From Enterobacter sp. JUb54 (GTDB taxonomy: Bacteria; Pseudomonadota; Gammaproteobacteria; Enterobacterales; Enterobacteriaceae): 64,000 nucleotides of DNA. Both the position numbers and the translations under genes were made by a program. Below are positions 53,425 to 62,946 of the stretch, one piece after another. A model generated the notes under the pieces. That model searched no databases and was not told the origin of the DNA. It was given only the letters and a program-made list of their open reading frames with translations. The stretch covers positions 1,798,001 through 1,862,000 of the forward strand of contig NZ_CP060418.1 in assembly GCF_014298075.1 (NCBI RefSeq), in the 5' to 3' direction. Each line of letters starts with the position of its first letter. The stretch's first letter is position 1.

Positions 53425-53670
53425 CTACTCATTGCCCCACTGATTGAGGAAGTTCGCGATATCATCGATACGCCCGGCGTCAACGGTCGCTTCAAGGGCC
53501 ATCTCATGCTGCGCCGCCTCGTCGATCTCTTCGTTATTCATCAGCCGGGTGATCAGCAGCTGAAAATAACGCGCCAGGGAGTCACGTTCCGCCTCGCTGA
53601 CCGGGTTGGCGGTCTCCGTCGAATACTCGTCGACGATGTCATAATATTTGAGTGGTATTTCATTATTCAT
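53425..53670 (-). CDS. Small acidic protein, unknown
   Basis: 81 residues, very acidic ([20 protein letters not shown]...), probably helical with the end [15 protein letters not shown] is 6 nt before the ATG. It lies between the phosphatase and a cyclase gene on the same strand. It might belong to small connector or antitoxin-type proteins, but no motif supports this. Confidence 0.65.
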   Translation of the reverse strand: MNNEIPLKYYDIVDEYSTETANPVSEAERDSLARYFQLLITRLMNNEEIDEAAQHEMALEATVDAGRIDDIANFLNQWGNE

Positions 53671-53790
53671 AACTAGCCCCTGGTTTAATGCCGGTGTGCA
53701 TAACAGCCTCTATTATCAGCCGTCGATAATAGCATTCTTGTCTCTTTTTTTCTGTGCTCTCTGCAAGCCTGGCCTGCACGTGCTGACGCT

Positions 53791-55362
53791 TCAGACGTCG
53801 AACAGCCTCTGGGCCTGACTGACGACAACGGTATTTCGCCCCTTGCGCTTGGCTTCATACAGGGCGAGATCCGCTTTACGCAGGACGGCGTAAACGTCAT
53901 TACCGTTGTCATTGAATCCGGCGACGCCGAGCGAAATAGTGACCTTTTCGCCATGCGGGAAGTCGGCATTTTCGATCGCGGCACGGATATGTTCGGCCAC
54001 CACGGCCGCCTCGGCCACTGCGGTTTCCGGCAGTAACACGATAAACTCTTCGCCCCCAAAGCGGCTGATAATCTGACCGCGAGTAGAGAGCCGGCGTAAG
54101 GTATCAGCGAATGTCACCAGTACCGCATCGCCGCCGTCGTGCCCATACCGGTCATTAATGGTTTTGAAATGATCGATATCAATGGCGATGATGCACTGCT
54201 CCGTCGACGGGTCTAACTGTTTAATCAGCGCGTTAAACCCCCGGCGGTTATACAACCCGGTCAGCGGGTCGGTCATGGTTTCATCGCTGAGGGCATTGAC
54301 CCTGCGGGTCATGGTCTGCAGATGCAGGCTAAGGGCTTCTTTAAGACGCTCCGCCTCTTTGTACCACACGCTGATGTGCGTTAGTTTTTTCAGGGTGGCT
54401 TCGCTGTCGTTGGTTTGGGTAAACTCCGCCAGCTTCTCAAGTGGGGAGGAGATGCGGGCAGCAAACAGCGTCACCACCGTGATCGTTAACAGGACGATAG
54501 CCAGAGTAAACCAGAAGGCATTGACCACCGTCTGCATCAGAATACGCGACACGCTTTCCGAGGCGCCCGAAATGACCACCTTCCAGTCGGCCTGCTTCAG
54601 GCTGGCATAACCCACCAGGCTGCCGCCGCGTTTATCATCGCCAAAAAAATGCCCGCTCTGTTCCCTGACCACCTGCTCCTGCAGTCCGGGGACCGACTGA
54701 TAGCCACCCCCGACTAATTTCGGGTCACGATTGAAGATTATCTTACCGTCATTATTAATCACGCTGACATCGGTGGATTTGTCATAAAAATGCATGCTGA
54801 GGATGTCGCTGAGCATACTTTCTTTTTGCAGATAGATACTGCCGCCAATAAATCCGATGTACTCGCCGGCCTGATTAAATAAGGGCTGAGAGACAAACAC
54901 CACATAGTTGCCGGCAGCCGAGATGAACGGCTCAGAGATAAAGAGTTTCTTTTCCACAATGGCTTTCAGGCTGGCATTCGAATGGAGTTTCACCCCTATC
55001 AGCCCGAGGCTTTCAGGGGAGGCGGCGGCGATCACCGCATGGGCGTTCACAATCACCACCGAGTTGAAAAAACCGGACTGCAGGCGCAGTCGGTCGACTT
55101 CGTTTCTCAGGTATTGCGTATCGGTAAGGCCTTTTATCTGACTCGCGCTGTAGGCCAGTTCGCGTTGTGCGGTCACCAGGTAGCGGTCCGTGGTGTCGGC
55201 CAGCTTGCGGGCGTATGCAAGGTTATTCTCGAGTAAACGGTCTTCGATGTTACCCTTCTGGAAAAGCGTCAAGGCACTGAGCAGCAGCAGAGAAGTCAGC
55301 AGGATCCCTCCGACTGACAACATCAACATCAGAGTGCGCAGATGCAATTTTTTCCTGAGCAT
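53791..55362 (-). CDS. Membrane diguanylate cyclase (dCache-like sensor, GGDEF)
   Basis: 523 residues. TM1 (about 10-32, TLMLMLSVGGILLTSLLLL), a large periplasmic Cache-type sensor (about 35-270) with GEYIGFIGGSIYL, TM2 (VNAFWFTLAIVLLTITVVTL), linker and GGDEF domain with intact SRFGGEEFIVLL. No RxxD inhibitory site precedes it. Cache domains bind small molecules, so an extracellular nutrient signal is likely. It is the third cyclase in the window, divergent from the AtoE-like gene across 474 bp. Confidence 0.92.
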   Translation of the reverse strand: MLRKKLHLRTLMLMLSVGGILLTSLLLLSALTLFQKGNIEDRLLENNLAYARKLADTTDRYLVTAQRELAYSASQIKGLTDTQYLRNEVDRLRLQSGFFNSVVIVNAHAVIAAASPESLGLIGVKLHSNASLKAIVEKKLFISEPFISAAGNYVVFVSQPLFNQAGEYIGFIGGSIYLQKESMLSDILSMHFYDKSTDVSVINNDGKIIFNRDPKLVGGGYQSVPGLQEQVVREQSGHFFGDDKRGGSLVGYASLKQADWKVVISGASESVSRILMQTVVNAFWFTLAIVLLTITVVTLFAARISSPLEKLAEFTQTNDSEATLKKLTHISVWYKEAERLKEALSLHLQTMTRRVNALSDETMTDPLTGLYNRRGFNALIKQLDPSTEQCIIAIDIDHFKTINDRYGHDGGDAVLVTFADTLRRLSTRGQIISRFGGEEFIVLLPETAVAEAAVVAEHIRAAIENADFPHGEKVTISLGVAGFNDNGNDVYAVLRKADLALYEAKRKGRNTVVVSQAQRLFDV

Positions 55363-55836
55363 AAGCCTTCACGGTTGTAGAAGTTTTCCTTATTTTATCA
55401 GCTTTTGCGCCGGGAAGATAAACCGATCTTATCTGCCCTCAGCGGCGAATAGCACGAACCGGTCATCGCGTTCACATTGTCCCAGTCGGATCACAGATTT
55501 CAGCGAAACCGTCGATAACGGGCGATAATCGCACGTATTTTCGATTATCGCCATTGACCGCCGCTCTCCCGCCCTCCTATTGTCAGTAGCGGTTGTGAGC
55601 CCATTACCCTACAGGTTAACGCCGGGCTCAGCGCTCAGGCGCCGGTCTGCGTCAGTCACCCTCTCTCTGAAAATGCATGACTGACGTCATCGCACGTGGA
55701 CTCATCGCAACCGCAACTCGCAACACAACAAGAAATGCCATGCGCACTGCCACCCAGGCTGCTTTCCGACAGACCTGCCTGGCAGATAAAAACATCTGAT
55801 ATTGCAAGGAGCCTCCGGGTAATCCGGTAAATACAC
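55363..55836. other. 474-bp divergent region upstream of the AtoE-like gene
   Basis: No gene seen. The perfect 11-bp inverted repeat GGCGATAATCG (55521-55531) / CGATTATCGCC (55542-55552) with a 10-bp spacer stands about midway and is a good operator candidate for a dimeric regulator. GAGCC near the 3' end precedes the atoE-like start. Confidence 0.6.
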
Positions 55837-57174
55837 ATGAGTAAAATCACCCACTTTTTCACAGAACTGATGCGCCGCTATCTGCCCGATCCTTTTGTCT
55901 TTGCCATTCTGTTAACCCTGCTGACCATGGCGCTGGCTTTTGTGATCGAGGGCCGTTCGCCCTTGCAGACCACCATGGACTGGGGCAACGGTTTCTGGCA
56001 GTTATTAAGTTTCACCACGCAAATGGCGGTGATTCTGGCGATGGGTTACGTTTTAGCCGCCGCCCCGTTGGTGGACCGCTTTCTTAACCGGATCGTCAGC
56101 CACGTGCATACTCCACGTACGGCGATTATTGTTGCTACCCTGGTCGGCTCCATCGGTAGCTATCTGAACTGGGGATTCGGGCTGGTGATTGGCAGCATTA
56201 TTGCCAAAAAGCTGGCCCGCAGTATTCCGGGCGTCCATTACCCATTGATTATTGCGGCGGCATACAGTGGATTCACTTTTTATGGCCTGGGATTTTCCGC
56301 CACTATCCCGCTGCTGATATCGACGCAGAATCACGCCCTGGAAGCGCAAATGGGCATTATTTCATTGAGTGAAACGATATTTTCACTGCCGATGCTGCTG
56401 ACCACCGCCGTGCTGCTCGTGACCCTGCCCCTGCTCAATGCGTCACTCCATCCGCACCAGGGGGAAAAGATCGCCGAATACCATGAACCAGAAGCGCCGG
56501 TCGCCCCCACAAGCAGTGGGCATGACGATCTGACGGGTCACGCCACTTTCGCGGCAAAGTTAAACCACAGCAAGCTCACCAGCTACACCATCGGTACGGT
56601 AGGAATGGTGTATGTGGTCGGGCATTTTGTCAGCGGCGGCGTACTGGACCTGAACATTATCAATTACTTTATTCTTTTCCTCGGCGTGATCTTGCTGGGG
56701 ACGCCACTCAATTATGTCGAGAAACTCAACGAAGGTATTCGCACGATTGGCGGCATTATTCTGCAGTTCCCGTTTTATGCCGGGATCATGGCAATTATGG
56801 CGGCTTCAGGGCTGGTAAAAACCATTGCGGAACTGTTTGTCCAGATCTCAACGCCGGAGACATTGCCGTTCTGGGGGCTGATCAGCTCCTTCTTTATTAA
56901 TTTCTTTGCCCCTTCCGGCGGCGGCCACTGGGTGGTGCAAGGACCCTTTATGATTGACGCGGCGCAATCGATGCAGGCATCGCTGGCCCAGACATCGATG
57001 TCCGTGATGTTGGGGAATGCCTGGAATGATCTGGTTCAACCGTTCTGGCTGCTGCCAGCGCTGGCCATTTCCAGACTGAAATTACAGAGCATTATGGGCT
57101 ACACCGTGGTCATGATGATGTGGGTGGGAGTCGTTTATATGGCGGCCATATTGCTCTGGCCCCATCTGGGCTAA
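55837..57174 (+). CDS. Short-chain fatty acid transporter, AtoE family
   Basis: 445 residues (E. coli AtoE 440), with about ten hydrophobic segments, e.g. VFAILLTLLTMALAFVI and the FINFFAPSGGGHWVVQGPF signature. It is likely an inner-membrane uptake carrier for short-chain fatty acids. The atoDAB genes that normally accompany atoE are not in the window, so it may serve another catabolic route; substrate is inferred. Confidence 0.88.
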   Translation: MSKITHFFTELMRRYLPDPFVFAILLTLLTMALAFVIEGRSPLQTTMDWGNGFWQLLSFTTQMAVILAMGYVLAAAPLVDRFLNRIVSHVHTPRTAIIVATLVGSIGSYLNWGFGLVIGSIIAKKLARSIPGVHYPLIIAAAYSGFTFYGLGFSATIPLLISTQNHALEAQMGIISLSETIFSLPMLLTTAVLLVTLPLLNASLHPHQGEKIAEYHEPEAPVAPTSSGHDDLTGHATFAAKLNHSKLTSYTIGTVGMVYVVGHFVSGGVLDLNIINYFILFLGVILLGTPLNYVEKLNEGIRTIGGIILQFPFYAGIMAIMAASGLVKTIAELFVQISTPETLPFWGLISSFFINFFAPSGGGHWVVQGPFMIDAAQSMQASLAQTSMSVMLGNAWNDLVQPFWLLPALAISRLKLQSIMGYTVVMMMWVGVVYMAAILLWPHLG

Positions 57175-57361
57175 CAACGGCGTAAACCGGTAGTCATCCT
57201 CTAGTCATAATGAGCAGCAAACACCAGCGTCGCACCGCGCGCTCGTGTTTGTTGTTTACCGCTAACCACTCATGAAGGCTTTTTACTTGCCAAAAATACG
57301 CTGTATTATATTGCGCAATAAAAACCCAGGCGAATATAACGCGCGATTAACACGGAATACC

Positions 57362-58405
57362 ATGACGAATACACTCAGTGGCTACGTTTATATCCTCGAG
57401 GTTGCGGATATTGACTTACCGGTCTGCAAAATTGGCATGACCACCCGAGACCCCGTTGCCCGCTGCCAGGAAATAAATAAAAGCTCCACCGGCGATTTTA
57501 TTTGGTCCGTGGCCTATTCGTTCGCGGTAAATGATTGCCAGAAATTTGAGAGCCTGATTCATCACAAGCTCACGCCATTACGCCAGAAGCGAAGAGAGTT
57601 TTTTAATCTCGGCGCTGACGATGCCTGTAAAGCCATCGTGTCGATCCTTGAGTCGCAGCAAGACATAAAAACCATCACTCTCGCCGACGTAGCCCCTTCT
57701 GCAATACAGAATCCTGAGATGAAAACCAAAAAGACAAAAAGGCCGCAGCACACCTTCACCACCCGGCATGATGCCGCCGAATACAGCGCTTTGCTGCAAT
57801 CTTTTTGCACTATCCTGGGAATAAAAGGCCGGCCTTTTGGTCAGCTGAATAAGCCGTTTTTTGGCATGAGCGATGGCCATGAGGGCGTCCAGTGGAATAT
57901 CTCGTTGCGGCCACAGGACAACATTGCCCGGATCGGGGTGAATCTTGAAGGGCTCATGTACAGGAACTGGCCAATCTCGCGGCTTATCCAGTCAGAATTA
58001 TCAACGCCCCGGTTGTTAGACGTTATCCAGGAGCTGGACCCGGCAAATGAAGTGTCGATGACATTTGCCCGGGATGCCTGGCAGGTTGCCTCGAGACCTG
58101 AGATCAAAGAGAAATATATCGGCGGCAAATCCTTCACGCTGAGTGAATTAACCGCCGGGCAATGGCAAGACGTATTAAATGAAGCGCTGGAGTGCCTGGA
58201 TAAAGCTCATCATTATCAAAAGCGCAGCCAGCAAGCGGTCACCGTTATCAAAAAAGATGGCGACCACCAGCTGCGGACCATGCAAGTGTCGCCTCATTTA
58301 ACCATCTGGTCATCATTTACCTTAAGTAGCGCTGATGAACAGACGCTCCGCGCCAGGATTAACCAACTGGATGCAATTTATCGCTGGATGAACCAGGTAA
58401 GCTAA
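57362..58405 (+). CDS. GIY-YIG-type (T5orf172-like) protein
   Basis: 347 residues from MTNTLSGYVYIL. The N-terminal 100 residues follow the GIY-YIG/T5orf172 pattern: YVYILEV, VCKIGMTTRDPVARCQEI, FESLIHHKL and the end REFFNLGADDACKAI. The rest (about 130-347) is a separate domain (GRPFGQLNKPFFGMSDGHEG, then NLEGLMYRNWPISRLI) that I do not recognise. An upstream ATG at 57272 extends into promoter DNA. The protein may be a nuclease or a defence-related factor. It is isolated between transporter and arginase genes. Confidence 0.72.
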   Translation: MTNTLSGYVYILEVADIDLPVCKIGMTTRDPVARCQEINKSSTGDFIWSVAYSFAVNDCQKFESLIHHKLTPLRQKRREFFNLGADDACKAIVSILESQQDIKTITLADVAPSAIQNPEMKTKKTKRPQHTFTTRHDAAEYSALLQSFCTILGIKGRPFGQLNKPFFGMSDGHEGVQWNISLRPQDNIARIGVNLEGLMYRNWPISRLIQSELSTPRLLDVIQELDPANEVSMTFARDAWQVASRPEIKEKYIGGKSFTLSELTAGQWQDVLNEALECLDKAHHYQKRSQQAVTVIKKDGDHQLRTMQVSPHLTIWSSFTLSSADEQTLRARINQLDAIYRWMNQVS

Positions 58406-58417
58406 CGCCTTCTCACA

Positions 58418-59236
58418 TTACCCCAGCAGCCTGTCGATGGCTGGCCGTAGCGCGCGGATGAGCTCAGCAGGCGAAACCGGTTCTGACTGCCGATCCCAGG
58501 CATTCTGAAACTCGGCAATTTCCACGCCGATCACCTCTGACTCTGCCAGCACCGCGCAGGCCTGTTGCAGATCGTTAAGCCCCATGCCGCCCGGATGGTT
58601 ATAGTCGGTCGGCACAATACCCGGTTCGAGAACGTCGCAATCGAGATGCATATAAACCGGACGCTGGTTAATGGCCTCGCGCAATCGCTCAAGGTAACCG
58701 TCGGCGAAGGGAATACAGGTGATAGCCTGCTCGGCGATCAGCTGCTTTTCAAAGGGATCAAGATCGCGCTGCCCCACCAGAATAATCGACCCCAGCGCCA
58801 GACCATCACCGAGCCCGGACTGCCACAGGCCTGCCGGGCCTGATAACGCTAATCCCCCCAGATATCCCGACGCGCTGGACGCCGGCGTGTTGAGGTCGGC
58901 ATGGGCATCAAACCATACCACGCAGGCCTCGGGATGATGCTGTGCCACCACCGGCAAAGTCGCCAGCGAAACCGCGCAGCGGCTGGTCGCGGCGAGCGAA
59001 CGCCCACCAGCGGCGTAAATGGCCGCCAGATGGTTTTGCATCTCTTTTAATGCCGGTAAAGCCGCCTGGAGTTCGGTTGACCAGCCGCGGTTCAGCGCCG
59101 GCTCCGGTTCAGCAATCCCGACCGGCGGTAAATGCGTGATGCGGGAAAGATAATCGGCCAGCGAACGGGCCCCCGGCATCGCCAGATCGTTATGGTCGCC
59201 CGCCCGTCCCTGAAAACAGGTAAGTGTTGTCGTCAT
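58418..59236 (-). CDS. Arginase/ureohydrolase family enzyme with altered metal ligand
   Basis: 272 residues. Metal motifs WFDAHADLNTP and LDCDVLEPG (second DxD) are intact. The first motif, normally GGDHS, reads TSRCAVSL: the His ligand is Cys. Arginase, agmatinase and formimidoylglutamase belong here; which applies is unclear. Divergent from an ArgP-like regulator 101 bp away, which probably controls it in response to an amino acid. Confidence 0.82.
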   Translation of the reverse strand: MTTTLTCFQGRAGDHNDLAMPGARSLADYLSRITHLPPVGIAEPEPALNRGWSTELQAALPALKEMQNHLAAIYAAGGRSLAATSRCAVSLATLPVVAQHHPEACVVWFDAHADLNTPASSASGYLGGLALSGPAGLWQSGLGDGLALGSIILVGQRDLDPFEKQLIAEQAITCIPFADGYLERLREAINQRPVYMHLDCDVLEPGIVPTDYNHPGGMGLNDLQQACAVLAESEVIGVEIAEFQNAWDRQSEPVSPAELIRALRPAIDRLLG

Positions 59237-59337
59237 TATGCCGTCCTGTGTTGTCAGATATTCACCGCAGACAGGTTGATGAATATTTAAAAGTAAGGCA
59301 AATTAATTAAAATCACGATACGTAAGTTTTACTTAAT

Positions 59338-60219
59338 ATGAAATTAAATTACTCGTTCTTAGAAACGTTTATGGAAATCATCCGCGGCGGCAGTTTTGAG
59401 ATGGCGTCCAGAAAGTTGCATATCACCCCTTCCGCCGTGAGCCAGAGAATTCGGGCGCTTGAGGAAGAGATGGGCCAGGTGCTTATCGTCAGAGGCAGCC
59501 CGTGTCGGCCAACGCAATCGGGGAGAGAGCTTTACCGCTATGCGGAAAAAATAGAGTTTCTGGAAAATGACTTTTTCTCCGTTCAGGAGAAAAAACATCA
59601 GGGCAAAGCCGTGGTGGCGGTGAACGCCGATTCCGTTGACGGCTGGTTTTTAACCGCCATCTCCTGCGCTTTTCGCGAATATGGCATCGTGGTGGATATC
59701 CGCATCGAAGATCAGGACTTTTCCGCCACATTGCTCCAGAGCGGGGAAGTGATGGCTGCGGTGAGCGCCGATGACGCTCTGCTTCAGGGATGCAAAGTGG
59801 AGTATCTCGGCACCATGAAATATAAAGCCTACGCCTCGCCCGAGTATTATCAGGCCTATTTTCGCGACGGCGTCAGCGAAGCCGCATTAAGAAATGCGCC
59901 GGTGATTATGTTTAATCATAAGGATGACCTGCAGAACAAATTTATTCAGAGCTTGTTCTCCTCGGATATTACGCCGCCTGCGCAATTTATCCCTTCGACC
60001 TCCGCCTATCTTCTCGCCGTTTCACGCGGACTGGGCTGGGGAATGCTCCCCGAACATCTCTCGGCGCCGCTGTGTGAACAGGGCCGCCTCGTCGACGTCG
60101 CCGCGGATCATTGCGTTGATACTCGCCTTTACTGGCATCGCTGGAGCCTGAAACTCACATTATTAGAACAGCTGAGCGAGTGCGTCCACGCCGCTGCGCG
60201 GCAGGAACTTTATGCCTAG
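59338..60219 (+). CDS. LysR-family regulator, ArgP/LysG-like
   Basis: 293 residues. N-terminal HTH (RGGSFEMASRKLHITPSAVSQ, then RIRALEEEMGQVLIVRGSP) and effector domain with AVNADSVDGWFLTAI, a stretch characteristic of ArgP, which senses lysine/arginine. No regular Shine-Dalgarno is visible. Divergent from the arginase-family gene, the classic layout of a LysR regulator and its target. Target choice is inferred. Confidence 0.9.
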   Translation: MKLNYSFLETFMEIIRGGSFEMASRKLHITPSAVSQRIRALEEEMGQVLIVRGSPCRPTQSGRELYRYAEKIEFLENDFFSVQEKKHQGKAVVAVNADSVDGWFLTAISCAFREYGIVVDIRIEDQDFSATLLQSGEVMAAVSADDALLQGCKVEYLGTMKYKAYASPEYYQAYFRDGVSEAALRNAPVIMFNHKDDLQNKFIQSLFSSDITPPAQFIPSTSAYLLAVSRGLGWGMLPEHLSAPLCEQGRLVDVAADHCVDTRLYWHRWSLKLTLLEQLSECVHAAARQELYA

Positions 60220-60225
60220 ATCTCG

Positions 60226-61113
60226 TCAGGCCTGAGTCAGTTCACGCAGTACCCTGAGCAAGTGCTGCGTAGATTGTTCGTTGTCGTTCTGCCGATAAGC
60301 CAGGCCTAATTCTCGCCATAGCGCCGGTTTTAAGGCGCGAGTGACGATACGGCTATCCGCTGAGGCGGGCGTCCCCGATTCCAGCGGTAACAAGGTCGCG
60401 CCATACCCTGCCCCCACCAGGCTTTTGATCGCATCGTTGTAGTCGAGGGTAATCCGCGGCGTTGGCCGATGGCCCGAGTCGGCAAACCAGTTCCCGGTCA
60501 GCTGCGATAAATGGGTGCCCGAACCGTTCAAAATCAGGGGTTTTTCGCTCAACCACTCCGGCGTCACCACCTCCGGCGTCGGCCAGTTTTGCGGCAGGAA
60601 AGCGACAACCGGGTCCCGGCGCCAGGTCTCAATATTCAGACCGGCGCAGCGCGGTTGCGGCAGCGCCACAATACCGATATCAAGCGCCCCGGATTTCAAC
60701 TGCTCAAGGGTCTGATGCGACGTGAGCACCGCGATGTGGACATCGATACCGGGGTGCGACTGCGCCAGTTTTTCAATCGCCCGCGGCAGCAGATTGGCGA
60801 TCGCGCCGGTCGACGCACCAAATCTGACGCGCCCGGTCAGCCCTCTGGCCTGGCGTGAGATATCGTCGAGCACATAGGCGGCATCCGCCAGCAGGCGACG
60901 CGCATGGGCGACCAGATTTTCCCCAATCGCCGTGGGCCTGACATTCCCGCGGGCGCGGGACAGCAGTTTCGCCCCCACCCGCTGTTCCAGTTCAGAGATA
61001 TGCAGGCTAACCGTCGGCGGCGACAGATGCAGGCGTTGGGCGGCCTCGTTGAACGAGCCGGTCTCGGCTATGGTCATCAGGGTGCGGAGCTGATCGAGGT
61101 TAATCTCACGCAT
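60226..61113 (-). CDS. LysR-family regulator
   Basis: 295 residues. HTH: AETGSFNEAAQRLHLSPPTVS, then LHISELEQRVGAKLLSRARG; effector domain from about 90 (VRFGASTGAIANLLPRAI). Convergent to the previous LysR gene, with 6 bp between stops. It is divergent from the ArgC-like reductase gene 112 bp away, which it likely regulates. Confidence 0.9.
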   Translation of the reverse strand: MREINLDQLRTLMTIAETGSFNEAAQRLHLSPPTVSLHISELEQRVGAKLLSRARGNVRPTAIGENLVAHARRLLADAAYVLDDISRQARGLTGRVRFGASTGAIANLLPRAIEKLAQSHPGIDVHIAVLTSHQTLEQLKSGALDIGIVALPQPRCAGLNIETWRRDPVVAFLPQNWPTPEVVTPEWLSEKPLILNGSGTHLSQLTGNWFADSGHRPTPRITLDYNDAIKSLVGAGYGATLLPLESGTPASADSRIVTRALKPALWRELGLAYRQNDNEQSTQHLLRVLRELTQA

Positions 61114-61225
61114 ACACGTACCTCAGAAAAACTGAATTTGACGTTAGAGTAATTCAACTTTACCAATTCTGAAAGCTGGCACAACATCATGGTTTTCACC
61201 GACGATCCGATCCCAGGAGAGAACG

Positions 61226-62146
61226 ATGACCCACCTGTTTATTGATGGCGAGCAGGGTACGACAGGCTTGCAAATCCACGATCGTCTGCGCCACCGGTCA
61301 GACATCAGCCTCATGACGCTGCCGGTTGCGCAGCGTAAAGACAAGCGCCTGCGGGCTGAGATGTTGAACGGCTGCGATATTGCGATCCTGTGTCTGCCGG
61401 ATGAGGCGGCGCGCGAGTCGGTGGCGATGATTGCAAACCCGCATGTCCGGGTGATCGATGCCAGTTCAGCGCACCGGGTCACCCCCGGCTGGGCCTATGG
61501 TTTTCCGGAGTTGAGCGCCGACCAGGCGGATCGCATCAGAGCGTCAAAGCGAGTGACCAATCCCGGCTGTTATCCTACCGGTGCGATTGGTCTGCTGTTC
61601 CCGCTGGTGAACGCCGGACTGCTGCCCGCCGATTACCCGGTCTGCATTCATGCGGTTTCCGGCTATTCCGGCGGTGGCCGGGCGGCGGTGGATAGTTACG
61701 AAAGCGAGGACACTGCCGGGCCAACGTTTCAGGTGTATGGCCTGGGCCTGAAGCATAAACACGTGCCGGAAATCGCGCGTTACGCCGGGCTCTCTGCCCC
61801 GCCCTTCTTCCTGCCCGCCTACGGCGCCTATCGCCAGGGGATCGTCCTGAGCGTGCCGTTACAACAGCACCTGCTGGCAAAAAACGCCGATGCCGCCACG
61901 ATACATGCCTGCCTCACGCAGCATTACCGCGAGAGCCGCCACGTCAGGGTGCTGGAATCCCTCAGCGCCGACGACGCGCAGCGCCTCAATCCTGAACGAT
62001 TGAATGGCACCAACGACATGGAATTAGGTGTGTTTTCAAACCCCGACAACGGGCAAATACTGCTGACCGCAGTCTTCGATAACCTGGGCAAAGGGGCCTC
62101 CGGCGCCGCCGTGCAGAATCTGGATCTGATGATTGAGGTTCGTTAA
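61226..62146 (+). CDS. argC: N-acetyl-gamma-glutamyl-phosphate reductase, short (type 2) form
   Basis: 306 residues; type 2 ArgC proteins have about 310. N-terminal NAD(P) site [17 protein letters not shown], active-site Cys in [14 protein letters not shown], and the segment [13 protein letters not shown]. It reduces acetylglutamyl phosphate in arginine synthesis. Klebsiella also has the usual argC with argBH elsewhere, so this isolated copy may serve another pathway. AGGAGAG stands upstream. Divergent from a LysR regulator. Confidence 0.88.
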   Translation: MTHLFIDGEQGTTGLQIHDRLRHRSDISLMTLPVAQRKDKRLRAEMLNGCDIAILCLPDEAARESVAMIANPHVRVIDASSAHRVTPGWAYGFPELSADQADRIRASKRVTNPGCYPTGAIGLLFPLVNAGLLPADYPVCIHAVSGYSGGGRAAVDSYESEDTAGPTFQVYGLGLKHKHVPEIARYAGLSAPPFFLPAYGAYRQGIVLSVPLQQHLLAKNADAATIHACLTQHYRESRHVRVLESLSADDAQRLNPERLNGTNDMELGVFSNPDNGQILLTAVFDNLGKGASGAAVQNLDLMIEVR

Positions 62147-62216
62147 TAGTACAGTGAGAGTGGCATGAGGGTGAATGTCCGCGCCATGCCTGGGGCGGAC
62201 GCAACACGCTATTCAT

Positions 62217-62774
62217 TCACTCAATGTGATAAACACCGGCATTCCAGTAAGTGTTTCCGGCACGGCGATGCGCTTTCCAGCCTTTCGATATAAGGGCTCT
62301 CGCGATTAGTCGGTTCATTATACCGTGGCCCATGAGCAATACCGGGCCGTTATATTTATGCACCATACCTATCAGTATATCGGCGGCCTGGTCGGCACGC
62401 CTTTTCGCCATCGCCAGGCTTTCTACCTCGCGGGACATGCCGCAGAGCCACATCATGCGAAATAATATTGCCCAATGCGCAGGATATAACCGCACCCCAG
62501 GAATAAAGTAGACCGGCAGGTCTGCTTCCCGGAACATGTCATCGCTTAAACCCGCATGCCAGCCCAAGGCATTGAGTGATGAAATGGCTCTCGGCAGAGG
62601 GCTACTGATGACCCGTAATGCGTTGAAAGCCAATGCAACGCTTGATTCTGGCGGCGTATCACGGCCAATCTCAGAGAGGTTATATTGTGTAATCCAGTCG
62701 GTCATTTCACGGCTGGTCACTTTCGAATTGCCAATGAAGCTGGGTTTTCCATGACGCATTAAAATAATTTCCAT
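62217..62774 (-). CDS. Histidine phosphatase family protein
   Basis: 185 residues. RHG near the start (ILMRHGKPSF), ISSPLPRAISS, and a second catalytic His in LLMGHGIMNRLIA. Unlike the 52788 protein, it has a membrane-like stretch (YPAHWAILFRMMWLCGMS). Substrate unknown. GAAGG upstream of the ATG. Confidence 0.85.
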   Translation of the reverse strand: MEIILMRHGKPSFIGNSKVTSREMTDWITQYNLSEIGRDTPPESSVALAFNALRVISSPLPRAISSLNALGWHAGLSDDMFREADLPVYFIPGVRLYPAHWAILFRMMWLCGMSREVESLAMAKRRADQAADILIGMVHKYNGPVLLMGHGIMNRLIARALISKGWKAHRRAGNTYWNAGVYHIE

Positions 62775-62946
62775 ATACCTTCTCCGTCCCCCCTAAATTA
62801 CACCCAGATTAACGTGTTGATATCATGCGGTCTACGCCAGGAAAACAGGCCTGTGTGACTGTGTTATGGCTGTCCATGGAACCAGCACGCTCGCCTTTAA
62901 TGACCCCTCCGTCGGTATAACTGAAATATTATGCGCGCCCCGTGAT
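62775..62946. other. Intergenic region between phosphatase and Lrp-type genes
   Basis: 172 bp, no gene seen; contains the promoter of the phosphatase gene (a ribosome-binding GGAGAAGG-like stretch lies at its left end). No clear terminator. Confidence 0.4.
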
